Source: Clostridiales bacterium (lineage in GTDB: Bacteria; Bacillota; Clostridia; Oscillospirales; Acutalibacteraceae). Taken from it: a stretch of DNA of 15,895 bases. The stretch covers positions 1 through 15,895 of the forward strand of contig JAJBVC010000020.1 in the NCBI GenBank assembly GCA_020860025.1, written 5' to 3'. Positions within the stretch are counted from its first letter, which is position 1. Every line of letters starts with the position of its first letter. Positions 8,091 through 15,777 of this stretch are shown piece by piece. The notes beneath the pieces were generated by a model. The model saw only the letters and a program-made list of their open reading frames with translations, was not told where the DNA came from and did no database searches. The position numbers and the translations under genes were made by a program.

Positions 8091-9290
8091 TTAGTCTTTG
8101 TCATTAAGAGCGCAAATACCGGGAAGATCCTTGCCCTCAAGAAATTCGAGCGAAGCACCGCCGCCTGTTGAAATATGGCTCATCTTATCGGCAAAACCAA
8201 GCTTTGTAACAGCAGCAACAGAATCACCGCCGCCTATAATTGAAACTGCTCCGCTTTCAGCTACAGCGTTAGCAACGCAGATTGTACCTGCTGCAAAATT
8301 GTCCCATTCGGAAACACCCATAGGGCCGTTCCAGATAACGGTTCCTGCACCCTTGATTGCGTCTGCGAAAACTTCCTGAGTTTTAGGGCCAATGTCAAGA
8401 CCCATCCAGCCGTCGGGAATTTCATCGCTGTTTACAATCATAGCCTCGGTATTTTCATCGTACTCTTTACCTACTTTATTATCAACAGGGATAAGGAATT
8501 TAACGCCCTTTTCCTCTGCGGATTTCATCATTTCTCCTGCTTTTTCAACCCAGTCAGCCTCAAGAAGAGAATCGCCGATATTGTGACCGAGATACTTCAT
8601 AAATGTATAAGCCATACCGCCGCCGATTATGATAGTATCACACTTTTCAATAAGATTTGAAATAACACCGATTTTGTCGGAAACCTTTGCACCGCCGAGA
8701 ATTGCAACAAGCGGTCTCTTAGGGTCAGAAAGCGCACCGCCCATAAATTTGATTTCCTTTTGAATAAGATAACCGCAAACAGCGGGAAGATAAGAAGCAA
8801 TACCTGTTGTCGAGCAATGCGCACGGTGAGCGGTACCGAAAGCGTCGTTTACAAAAATATCGCCGAGAGAAGCAAGTTCCTTTGAAAAGCTCTCTTCATT
8901 CTTAGTTTCTTCTTTTCTGTAGCGAACATTCTCAAGAAGCATTACCTCGCCGTCCTTGAGCTCGGCTGCCATAGCCTTTGCGTTTTCACCTACAACATTT
9001 TCATCCTCGGCAAGCTTAACCTCTACACCGAGATATTCGGAAAGTTTTGCGGCAACGGGAGCAAGACTAAATTCGGGCTTGTATTCTCCCTTAGGTCTGC
9101 CAAGATGTGAACAAAGAATAACCTTTGCGCCGTTTTCCATCAAATACTTAATTGTAGGAAGAGCAGCAACTATTCTTTTGTCATTGGTGATAACACCGTC
9201 CTTAAGCGGAACATTGAAGTCGCAGCGAGCAATAACTCTTTTGCCTTTAACATCAATGTCTTCAATAGTTTTTTTGTTTAAAGCGTCCAT
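8091..9290 (-). CDS. pgk: Phosphoglycerate kinase
   Basis: This enzyme transfers phosphate from 1,3-bisphosphoglycerate to ADP, the first ATP-yielding step of glycolysis, in the cytoplasm. At 399 residues it has the standard two-domain length. RCDFNVP (R22, D24, N26) and SHLGRP bind the substrate in the N-terminal domain. The glycine-rich GGAKVSDKIG and GGGDSVAA stretches serve nucleotide binding in the C-terminal domain. GAGAGG upstream of ATG 9290 is the ribosome binding site. It is the first gene of the minus-strand glycolytic block. It is preceded by a good promoter, not by gap, which often comes first in Firmicutes. Confidence 0.98.
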   Translation of the reverse strand: MDALNKKTIEDIDVKGKRVIARCDFNVPLKDGVITNDKRIVAALPTIKYLMENGAKVILCSHLGRPKGEYKPEFSLAPVAAKLSEYLGVEVKLAEDENVVGENAKAMAAELKDGEVMLLENVRYRKEETKNEESFSKELASLGDIFVNDAFGTAHRAHCSTTGIASYLPAVCGYLIQKEIKFMGGALSDPKRPLVAILGGAKVSDKIGVISNLIEKCDTIIIGGGMAYTFMKYLGHNIGDSLLEADWVEKAGEMMKSAEEKGVKFLIPVDNKVGKEYDENTEAMIVNSDEIPDGWMGLDIGPKTQEVFADAIKGAGTVIWNGPMGVSEWDNFAAGTICVANAVAESGAVSIIGGGDSVAAVTKLGFADKMSHISTGGGASLEFLEGKDLPGICALNDKD

Positions 9291-9347
9291 TGATTTTTAC
9301 CTCTCTTTTATGATAAATAATTTAATAAACTAAATTTTACCTATATA

Positions 9348-9376
9348 ATTATATATTATTTCCAATCTTATTGCAA
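9348..9376 (-). promoter_or_regulatory. Sigma-A-type promoter for pgk-tpiA
   Basis: On the minus strand a -35 box TTGCAA (9376-9371) is followed by a 17-base spacer and a perfect -10 box TATAAT (9353-9348). Transcription would start near 9341, giving a leader of about 50 bases to pgk. Another possible -35, TTGACA at 9398-9393, has only a poor -10 partner. Confidence 0.65.
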
Positions 9377-9579
9377 GAAATAATTGCTGTTTTGTCAATA
9401 TCAACAACAATGTTCGTAATTTCTGTCCAGAATTATTCAAACAGTAAAAACATTATCCGCAAAATCGGCTTCTTTTTCACCGAAAGCAGTATGTAAAAGT
9501 CGAATATATATGATACCGCAAACAGCTCTTGTCATTCTACAAGCGAATATATTTTCATATAATTTTTATGGTGATAACA

Positions 9580-10599
9580 ATGAAGCTTAAAGATATTATT
9601 TTGCTTTTGTCGCTGACTTGCAGTGCGGGACTTATTATATTTTGCTCATTTTCGGCAAAGGAGGGCGCACGTGAAGGACTTGCGCTTGCGCAAAATACTA
9701 TAATACCGAGCCTGCTGCCCGTACTGATTATTTTTCTGATGATTGTTAAAACAAGCGCTAAAGACGTCTTGGCAAAGGGACTCGGATTCATTTCGTCAAT
9801 TCTGTTCGGCTTGCCTAAGGTCACGTTTCCGGCTATAATTTTGGGACTTGTCGGCGGTTATCCTACAGGGGCAATGCTTACGCTTGATTTATACAAAAAC
9901 GGCGATATTGACTCTACCGACGCTAAAAAAATGATGCGTTTTAATTTTTGCGGCGGCTGTGGATTTATAATCACGGCACTCGGAACAGCTGTATGGAATA
10001 GCACGGCTGTCGGCGTACTGCTTTTTATTGCAAATATTATGTCGTCAATAACTATCGGAATTGCCCTGTCGCTGAATACAAAACGCAAAAAGCAGGAATA
10101 TTATACGTTCGGCAAAAACAACACCTTAGGCGACGCACTCGTTCTTGCTACTCAGGACGCTGTCAAGTCGTTGCTTAGTATGACCGCTTATATTATTCTC
10201 TTTTCGGCGGTAAATAACATCTTTTCATTTTCAAAATTCATATCCCCTCTTATTGAAATAACGAACGGAATTTGTACGAAAACAAATCTTTCTCTTCCTC
10301 TTATAAGCGCATATCTTGCTTTTGGCGGATTCTGTATCCATTTCCAGCTTTTAGGCATAATAAAAAGCGTAGGAATGAAATATGCCGACTTTCTTTTATT
10401 TCGTGTTATCGGTTCTTTTCTTTCATATCTCTACGCTAAAATTCTGTTTACTTTTTATCCCGTTGAACAGGCTGTTTTTTCAAGTACATCAGAGCAGACG
10501 GTTCAGCTGTCAAGCGTTAATTTAGCACTGTCGGCTCTGATGATTTTGGGATGCTTTGTAATAGTCTTTGATTTAAACAGCAGAAAAAAGCTCTGCTGA
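9580..10599 (+). CDS. YlbJ-like sporulation integral membrane protein (nucleoside-recognition/Gate type)
   Basis: This is a multipass inner-membrane protein of about 339 residues, with hydrophobic segments across its whole length. It resembles the YlbJ family of Gate-domain proteins: an early NTIIPSLLPVLIIF segment, then LVGGYPTGAMLTLDLYKNGDI, where the family has a conserved G(Y/F)P(S/T)GA motif. A second Gate-like half follows (ILFSAVNNIFSF, then AYLAFGGFCIHFQLLGI). In Bacillus subtilis ylbJ is a sporulation gene, but the transported ligand is unknown. I chose ATG 9580 because GGTGAT (9570-9575) is well placed for it. ATG 9568 and TTG 9529 are in frame but lack such a site. After GYPTGA it has FNFCGGCGFIITALG, where YlbJ usually has an N-A-S-N-P type motif (from memory), so it may be a paralogue. 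It is a lone plus-strand gene between minus-strand operons. Confidence 0.65.
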   Translation: MKLKDIILLLSLTCSAGLIIFCSFSAKEGAREGLALAQNTIIPSLLPVLIIFLMIVKTSAKDVLAKGLGFISSILFGLPKVTFPAIILGLVGGYPTGAMLTLDLYKNGDIDSTDAKKMMRFNFCGGCGFIITALGTAVWNSTAVGVLLFIANIMSSITIGIALSLNTKRKKQEYYTFGKNNTLGDALVLATQDAVKSLLSMTAYIILFSAVNNIFSFSKFISPLIEITNGICTKTNLSLPLISAYLAFGGFCIHFQLLGIIKSVGMKYADFLLFRVIGSFLSYLYAKILFTFYPVEQAVFSSTSEQTVQLSSVNLALSALMILGCFVIVFDLNSRKKLC

Positions 10600-10610
10600 A
10601 ATCGGTTTTA
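10578..10610 (+). terminator. Possible weak terminator overlapping the ylbJ-like stop codon
   Basis: A 7-bp stem, CAGCAGA (10578-10584) with TCTGCTG (10592-10598), encloses a 7-base loop. It overlaps the last codons and stop of the YlbJ-like gene. Only a short TTTT run follows at 10606-10609, so termination would be weak. Confidence 0.3.
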
Positions 10611-10696
10611 CTGTGTCAACCACGTAAAGCATATCGTCAATATCAGTACAGCGAGGCTCGTAATAATCCGTACCGCTCGAAGCAGTAAAAACATTG

Positions 10697-10736
10697 CAAA
10701 AAATAAATGTTGGAGTCCCACACCCCAACATTTATT
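10697..10736 (-). terminator. Intrinsic terminator after purB
   Basis: A perfect 12-bp stem (10702-10713 with 10725-10736, arm CCAACATTTATT read as the second arm on the minus strand) encloses an 11-base loop. On the minus strand it runs into TTTTTT (10703-10698). It lies about 40 bases after the purB stop. The plus-strand side lacks a T-run, so it mainly serves the minus strand. Confidence 0.75.
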
Positions 10737-10766
10737 ATAGAACCATCTATTACTATACTATATTAT

Positions 10767-10786
10767 ATTATACATTATTATACATT
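10767..10786. repeat. Tandem duplication of 10 bases over the purB stop
   Basis: ATTATACATT occurs twice in direct succession (10767-10776 and 10777-10786). The copy at 10777-10786 contains the purB stop and its last codons. The duplication leaves tandem stop codons TAA-TAA on the minus strand. It adjoins AT-rich low-complexity DNA. Confidence 0.8.
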
Positions 10787-12211
10787 GATTTGAACATTTA
10801 CTCCGAGAAGGTCTTTTTCCTTTTCAAGAATAGGAGAAACAACCTCTTGCAAAAAGTCCTCTGTTTGCTGCGGTGCTCTGCCGACAAAATTTTCAGGCTT
10901 CAAAATTGCAAGAATTTCCTCTTTAGTCGTCATAAATGCAGGGTCGGCTGCTATACGGTCAACTAAATCATTTTTTCCGCCCTCAACTTTAACAACGTTG
11001 CCCGCTGCCATTGAATGCTGACGTATTTTTTCGTGAAGCTCCTGACGGTCGCCGCCCTTTTTAACAGCGTCCATCATAATATTTTCAGTCGCCATAAACG
11101 GAAGCTCACTCATAAGCCTTGCTTCGATAACCTTTGGATAGACTACAAGATTAGACGTTATATTTATATACAAATCCAAAATACCATCTGTCGCAAGAAA
11201 TGCCTCGGCAACCGAAACACGCTTATTGGCGGAATCGTCAAGCGTCCTCTCAAACCATTGAGCCGACGCTGTCCACGCAGGATTAAGCGTATCAATCATA
11301 ACATACCTTGCAAGTGATGCTATTCTTTCACTTCTCATAGGATTACGCTTATACGCCATAGCGGATGAACCTATTTGATTTTTTTCAAACGGCTCTTCAA
11401 TTTCCTTTAAATTTTGAAGAAGCCTTAAATCATTTGAAAACTTACAGCATGACTGTGCAATCAGACCGAGGCAGTTGCATACTATCGTATCAAGCTTTCT
11501 TGCATAAGTCTGTCCGCTTACAGGGAAACAAGCTTTAAATCCCATTTTCTGCGCAATTTTTTTATCAAGCTCTTTACACTTTTCATGGTCGCCGTCAAAC
11601 AGTTCGAGAAACGACGCCTGAGTACCTGTAGTACCCTTTGAACCTAAAAGCATAAGGCTGTCAATAACATGGCATATTTCCTCGTAATCCATAACGAGAT
11701 CCATAAGCCAAAGCGTTGCACGCTTACCGACTGTAGTAGGCTGAGCAGGCTGAAAATGAGTAAATCCGAGACAAGGCATATCCTTATACTTATCGGCAAA
11801 TTTTGCAACTCCGGCAATAGCGTTTACGAGCTTCTTCTTAATAAGCAAAAGTGCTTCACGCATAGTTACAACGTCTGTATTGTCGCCGACATAACAGCTT
11901 GTTGCGCCGAGATGAATAATCGGCTTTGCCTTAGGACACTGCTCGCCGTATGCGTGAACGTGGCTCATTACATCGTGACGGAATTTCTTTTCATATTCCT
12001 GCGCAACGTCATAGTTAATATCATCGGCGTGAGCTTTAAGCTCGTCAATTTGCTCCTGAGTTACATTAAGACCAAGCTCATGTTCCGCCTCAGCAAGAGC
12101 AATCCAAAGTTTCCTCCACGTTTTAAATTTGAAATTGGGAGAATAAATATACTGCATCTCCTTTGACGCATATCGAGCATTAAACGGAGAATTGTAAGTA
12201 TCGTTCGGCAT
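10778..12211 (-). CDS. purB: Adenylosuccinate lyase
   Basis: This cytoplasmic enzyme of the fumarase/aspartase superfamily acts twice in purine synthesis. It cleaves SAICAR to AICAR and adenylosuccinate to AMP, each time releasing fumarate. At 477 residues it has the normal length. The family signature GSSAMAYKRNP lies at 281-291 on the catalytic serine loop. THFQPAQPTT (H152) carries the general acid/base histidine, and HLGATSCYVGDN (100-111) contributes to substrate binding. Its ATG overlaps the purC stop by one base (TAATG), and an AGAGTAGG site inside the end of purC supplies the ribosome binding site. The two genes are therefore translationally coupled, and they supply consecutive steps of the pathway. 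It ends at a strong terminator. Confidence 0.98.
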   Translation of the reverse strand: MPNDTYNSPFNARYASKEMQYIYSPNFKFKTWRKLWIALAEAEHELGLNVTQEQIDELKAHADDINYDVAQEYEKKFRHDVMSHVHAYGEQCPKAKPIIHLGATSCYVGDNTDVVTMREALLLIKKKLVNAIAGVAKFADKYKDMPCLGFTHFQPAQPTTVGKRATLWLMDLVMDYEEICHVIDSLMLLGSKGTTGTQASFLELFDGDHEKCKELDKKIAQKMGFKACFPVSGQTYARKLDTIVCNCLGLIAQSCCKFSNDLRLLQNLKEIEEPFEKNQIGSSAMAYKRNPMRSERIASLARYVMIDTLNPAWTASAQWFERTLDDSANKRVSVAEAFLATDGILDLYINITSNLVVYPKVIEARLMSELPFMATENIMMDAVKKGGDRQELHEKIRQHSMAAGNVVKVEGGKNDLVDRIAADPAFMTTKEEILAILKPENFVGRAPQQTEDFLQEVVSPILEKEKDLLGVNVQINV

Positions 12212-12921
12212 TAGTCAAGTCCTACTCTCTTCATCATTTCTGCATATGCGTTTTCAACACCGCCCATATCACGGCGAAAACGATCCTTGTCAAGCTTTTC
12301 GTGAGTTTCCATATCCCAGAAACGACATGTATCGGGACTGATTTCGTCAGCAAGAACAATAGTGCCGTCGGCTGTTTTACCAAACTCAAGCTTAAAGTCT
12401 ATAAGTTCTACTCCGATTGAAGCAAAATATTCTTTAAGGACATCGTTTACCGTAAACGCCATCTTCTTTATTGTATCAATTTCCTCCTGAGTAGCAAAGC
12501 CGCATGATACTGCGTGGTATCCGTTAATAAGCGGATCGCCGAGGTCGTCGTCCTTATATGAAAATTCTATTGACGGGCAAACGAAATCCATACCCTCTTC
12601 AAGTCCGAGTCTTTTGCAGATAGAGCCTGCCGCACGGTTACGGATAATAACCTCAAGAGGTACGATTGTAACCTTTTTAACTGCTGTTTCACGGTCGGAA
12701 AGTTCCTCTATAAAATGAGTAGGAACGCCCTTTTTCTCCAAAATCTGCATAAGGTAGTTGGACATCTTGTTGTTCACAACGCCCTTACCTGCGATTGTGC
12801 CCTTTTTAAGTCCGTTGAAAGCAGTAGCGTCGTCCTTGTAATCAACGATTACAATTTCAGGGTCTTCTGTTGCCCAAACCTTTTTTGCTTTGCCCTCATA
12901 GAGCTGTTTTGTCTTTTCCAT
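12211..12921 (-). CDS. purC: Phosphoribosylaminoimidazole-succinocarboxamide synthase (SAICAR synthetase)
   Basis: This cytoplasmic ATP-dependent enzyme joins aspartate to CAIR, giving SAICAR, the substrate of PurB encoded next. At 236 residues it has the usual length. LYEGKAKKVW near the N-terminus is the nucleotide-binding motif. VPLEVIIRNRAAGS and LIDFKLEFG with LADEISPDTCRFWD are the characteristic PurC signatures. AAAGGAGA at about 12934-12941 is a strong ribosome binding site for ATG 12921. Upstream is the hairpin-rich repeat element rather than a recognisable purine riboswitch. I found no convincing promoter in the gap, so it may be transcribed from within the repeat or by readthrough from dapL. 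Confidence 0.98.
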   Translation of the reverse strand: MEKTKQLYEGKAKKVWATEDPEIVIVDYKDDATAFNGLKKGTIAGKGVVNNKMSNYLMQILEKKGVPTHFIEELSDRETAVKKVTIVPLEVIIRNRAAGSICKRLGLEEGMDFVCPSIEFSYKDDDLGDPLINGYHAVSCGFATQEEIDTIKKMAFTVNDVLKEYFASIGVELIDFKLEFGKTADGTIVLADEISPDTCRFWDMETHEKLDKDRFRRDMGGVENAYAEMMKRVGLD

Positions 12922-12960
12922 AGTGTTATATCTCCTTTATAATAAATTATTTTTTTAATT

Positions 12961-13141
12961 GAGGGCTTTGCCCGAACATCAACATTTGTCAAGGGCGAAG
13001 CCCGCTTAGGTGGGAGATTATGACTCCCACCTAAGAAAAAAGGTGAAACCCGCTTCTCACCTCTCGGTTCGGTTGGTGCTTCTGCTTTTGGCAGAGGTGT
13101 CCGCCGGACACCCGCACCCTATAGAGGCGGGGACATCTTTT
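12961..13141. repeat. GC-rich composite intergenic element with several hairpins
   Basis: This element fills most of the gap between dapL and purC and is clearly richer in GC than its flanks. In plus-strand order it holds these parts: an 11-base arm GGGCTTTGCCC (12963-12973) that is inverted with one mismatch at 12993-13003; a perfect 12-bp stem CTTAGGTGGGAG (13005-13016 with 13024-13035) and 7-base loop; AGGTGA/TCACCT (13041-13046 with 13057-13062); TCTGC/GCAGA (13081-13085 with 13091-13095); GGTGTCC/GGACACC (13096-13102 with 13106-13112) with a 3-base loop; and the 24-base tail shared with the tpiA terminator (13118-13141). The tail ends on the last base of the dapL stop codon. No coding frame or transposase is visible. 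It could be a dispersed repeat (MITE- or REP-like), a structured leader or a processing site. Confidence 0.65.
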
Positions 13142-14358
13142 CAAATGTTATAAACTGATTTAATTCTCTCTATAGCTTCAACAGTTTTTTCGGCGTTGCC
13201 GAACGACGTCAAACGGAAATATCCCTCGCCTGACGGGCCGAAGCCTGAACCCGGTGTGCCTACGACCTGACACTTTTCAAGAAGCTCATCAAAGAACTGC
13301 CAAGAGGTAAAGCCGTTTGGAACACGAAGCCATACATAAGGTGAATTTACACCGCCGTAGCACTCAAAGCCTGCGTCGGAAAGTCCCTCGTAAATAACCT
13401 TAGCATTTTTTTGATAATAAGAAAGAATTTCTTTTATCTGCTTTTGTCCCTCGTCGGTATAGATTGCTTCGGCGGCACGCTGAGTAATATATGAAACGCC
13501 GTTGAACTTAGTTGCCTGACGTCTTGCCCAAAGAGGATTAAGACTTGTTCCGTCAAATACAAGCTCCTTCGGAACTACTGTATAACCGCAGCGCATTCCC
13601 GTAAAGCCTGCCGTTTTAGAAAAAGAGCGAAGCTCAATAGCACAGCTTTTTGCACCATCAATTTCATAAATCGACTTTGGAATATCATCCTCGACAACAA
13701 AAGCCTCATAAGCCGAATCAAATAAAATCAGCGAATTATGCTCATTGGCAAAATCAACCCATTTTTTGAGTTGCTCCTTTGTAGCTACCATACCTGTAGG
13801 ATTATTCGGAAAGCAAAGATAAATTACATCGGGAATTTCACTCGGAATATCGGGTGTAAAATTGTTTTCCGCCGTACACGGCATATATATAATGTTTGAC
13901 CACAGACCGTCATCGTTTTTGTCACCGCTTCTGCCCGCCATAACATTCGTATCAACATAAACGGGATAAACAGGGTCGCATATGGCAACTTTATTATCTA
14001 CAGAAAAAATGTCGCCGATATTACCGCAGTCTGACTTTGCGCCGTCTGAAAGGAAAATTTCATCTTTTGCAATATCAATTCCCCTGTCTGCATAATCATG
14101 CTTTTGAATAGCGTCAAGAATAAAATCATAGCCGTACTCGGGCGGATAGCCACGAAACGTCTTTTCATCAGCCATTTCGTCAACAGCTTTGTGCATAGCC
14201 TCGATAACTGTGGGAGCAAGCGGCTTTGTTACATCACCGATTGAAAGACGAATAACATCGGCGTCCGGATGAGCAGCCTGATATTCTCTTTGCTTTTTGG
14301 CTACGGTTGAGAAAAGATAGCTTGACTCAATTTTTAAAAAGTTTTCGTTAATTTTCAT
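13141..14358 (-). CDS. dapL: LL-diaminopimelate aminotransferase
   Basis: This PLP-dependent class I/II aminotransferase makes LL-diaminopimelate directly from tetrahydrodipicolinate and glutamate. It bypasses the succinylase and acetylase branches of lysine and peptidoglycan synthesis. At 405 residues it has the expected DapL length. RLSIGDVTKPLAP (37-49) is the typical DapL opening. CFPNNPTG (182-189) and FDSAY (D214) bind the cofactor, and RSFSKTAGFTG carries the Schiff-base lysine K248. GGAGG at 14367-14371 lies just upstream of ATG 14358. It follows dapF by 21 bases, and the two act in consecutive steps, which supports the assignment over other aminotransferases. Its stop codon TGA touches the repeat element downstream. 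Confidence 0.97.
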   Translation of the reverse strand: MKINENFLKIESSYLFSTVAKKQREYQAAHPDADVIRLSIGDVTKPLAPTVIEAMHKAVDEMADEKTFRGYPPEYGYDFILDAIQKHDYADRGIDIAKDEIFLSDGAKSDCGNIGDIFSVDNKVAICDPVYPVYVDTNVMAGRSGDKNDDGLWSNIIYMPCTAENNFTPDIPSEIPDVIYLCFPNNPTGMVATKEQLKKWVDFANEHNSLILFDSAYEAFVVEDDIPKSIYEIDGAKSCAIELRSFSKTAGFTGMRCGYTVVPKELVFDGTSLNPLWARRQATKFNGVSYITQRAAEAIYTDEGQKQIKEILSYYQKNAKVIYEGLSDAGFECYGGVNSPYVWLRVPNGFTSWQFFDELLEKCQVVGTPGSGFGPSGEGYFRLTSFGNAEKTVEAIERIKSVYNI

Positions 14359-14379
14359 ATATTTAAACCTCCGTTTAAT

Positions 14380-15222
14380 TTAAAAATTTATACTTCCTTC
14401 AAAGACATATTCTGCGGGGCCCGTCATAAATACACTGTCGTTTTCATCACCGCTCCAGCTGATATTAAGCTCTCCGCCGAGAAGATGAACAGTAACATCA
14501 TTATCAACAAGGCCGTTTAAAATTGCGGATACGACAGTTGCGCAGGTACCTGTTCCGCAAGCGAGCGTTTCACCTGTTCCACGTTCATACACACGCATCT
14601 CTATGTTCTTTCTGTCAATAACTTTTGCAAATTCAGCGTTTGTCCTGTTTGGGAATACATTGGTATTTTTTTCAAACAGCGCTCCGTAATGCTCAAGGTC
14701 AAAATCCTTCGGACTTTCATCTATAAACATAACGGCATGAGGATTTCCCATTGACACGCAGGTCATATTAAACTTAACGCCGTCAACGATTATTTCTTCA
14801 TTTATAACTCTTTTGCCGCTGCTTACTACAGGTATTTTATCAGCGTCAAGAATAGGCGCACCCATATCAACCTTTACAAGACTTACCTCGCCGTCGGCAA
14901 GAATTAAGCTTATATATTTTACCTTGCCCATAGACTCGATAGTAAATTCGGTTGAGGTGACATATTTTTTGTCATAAACGTATCTTGCAACGCATCTTAT
15001 TGCATTTCCGCACATTTCAGCCCTTGTGCCGTCAGGATTGTACATTACCATTTCAAAATCGGCAGATGTACCTTTTTTTATTAGTATAATTCCGTCACCG
15101 CCGATTCCGAAATGACGGTCTGACAAAAAAATTGCGGCTTGCTTTTCATCTTCGACAATTTCCTCAAAACAATCAATGTATATATAATCATTGCCGCAGC
15201 CGTGCATTTTTGTAAATTTCAT
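14380..15222 (-). CDS. dapF: Diaminopimelate epimerase
   Basis: This cofactor-independent cytoplasmic racemase converts LL- to meso-diaminopimelate, the step after DapL. From the chosen start it is 280 residues, the normal length. It begins MKFTKMHGCGNDY, typical of the family. The two catalytic cysteines are C71 (EMCGNAIRC) and C222 (ACGTGTCA), and GDGIILI and MGNPHAV are further conserved stretches. I prefer ATG 15222 to the in-frame ATG 15231. GAAAGG at 15234-15239 is 11 bases from the former but only 2 bases from the latter, and homologues start with MKFTKMHG. It sits between the ANTAR gene (36 bases upstream) and dapL, apparently in one operon. Confidence 0.97.
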   Translation of the reverse strand: MKFTKMHGCGNDYIYIDCFEEIVEDEKQAAIFLSDRHFGIGGDGIILIKKGTSADFEMVMYNPDGTRAEMCGNAIRCVARYVYDKKYVTSTEFTIESMGKVKYISLILADGEVSLVKVDMGAPILDADKIPVVSSGKRVINEEIIVDGVKFNMTCVSMGNPHAVMFIDESPKDFDLEHYGALFEKNTNVFPNRTNAEFAKVIDRKNIEMRVYERGTGETLACGTGTCATVVSAILNGLVDNDVTVHLLGGELNISWSGDENDSVFMTGPAEYVFEGSINF

Positions 15223-15258
15223 AGTTACCATAACCTTTCATCTGTTTAAGCAACACGT

Positions 15259-15777
15259 TTACTCAGTAAAATCATTTATAATTTCTCTTGCTAAATCGAC
15301 AATTTTTTTGCCTGTGCGCATACTTTCTTTTTGAAGATATTTATGCGCCTGACTTTCTGTAATCGAGCGCTTGCTCATAATTACAAGCTTTGCATTCGAT
15401 ATAATCTCCGCCTCATTCTCCTTTCGGCGTGTGAAGCCCGACTTACTGCTGACAAGTATTGCAACTGTGTTAATAAAATCCTGTCTGTCCATAGGAAGCG
15501 ACATATTTATAAGATTACCCGTATAACTTTCCCTGCCGTTTTTACTAAATGCAATAACGTCAAAATCCGGCGGAAGATTTTCTGCAATCCGGCTTGCGCT
15601 CATATCGCTTAACATAGACGGACAAATTACAACGCCTTCGTAAAGTTCCTGAGAAATACTAAGCACGCTTGAACCGAGCGCACATACATGGGAGACATAA
15701 AAGCCCTCTTGCTCGAGCAGACTGCGAAGCTGCAAAGCCACCTCCTTAGAGGGATAGGCTATGATGATATTCTTCAT
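15259..15777 (-). CDS. ANTAR-domain regulator with degenerate receiver domain
   Basis: This is a probable RNA-binding antiterminator of 172 residues. Residues about 117-172 match the ANTAR three-helix domain (AKLVIMSKRSITESQAHKYLQKESM, then GKKIVDLAREIIN), which binds paired stem-loops in nascent RNA. Residues 1-110 have the layout of a response-regulator receiver (KNIIIAYPSKEVALQLRSLLE). The acidic pair after strand 1 is missing, and VVICPSML stands where the phosphorylated aspartate should be, so control by phosphorylation is unlikely. I chose ATG 15777, preceded by an AGAGAGGG site, over an in-frame TTG at 15840 with no support. It is first in a run with dapF and dapL. Whether it controls them is unknown. 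ANTAR regulators often serve nitrogen metabolism. Confidence 0.85.
   Translation of the reverse strand: MKNIIIAYPSKEVALQLRSLLEQEGFYVSHVCALGSSVLSISQELYEGVVICPSMLSDMSASRIAENLPPDFDVIAFSKNGRESYTGNLINMSLPMDRQDFINTVAILVSSKSGFTRRKENEAEIISNAKLVIMSKRSITESQAHKYLQKESMRTGKKIVDLAREIINDFTE

Noticed and set aside
8956..9333. Long plus-strand open frame opposite pgk, and similar frames opposite gpmI, purB and dapF
   Set aside because: These are shadows of well-conserved minus-strand enzymes. They have low-complexity or unlikely composition and no ribosome binding sites.
12922..13140. Purine riboswitch or similar leader upstream of purC
   Set aside because: The gap is filled by simple nested hairpins and a repeat tail. 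I cannot find the three-way junction and conserved loop sequences of a purine riboswitch.
12961..13141. CRISPR array
   Set aside because: The hairpin units differ in sequence and length and are not evenly spaced direct repeats with spacers.
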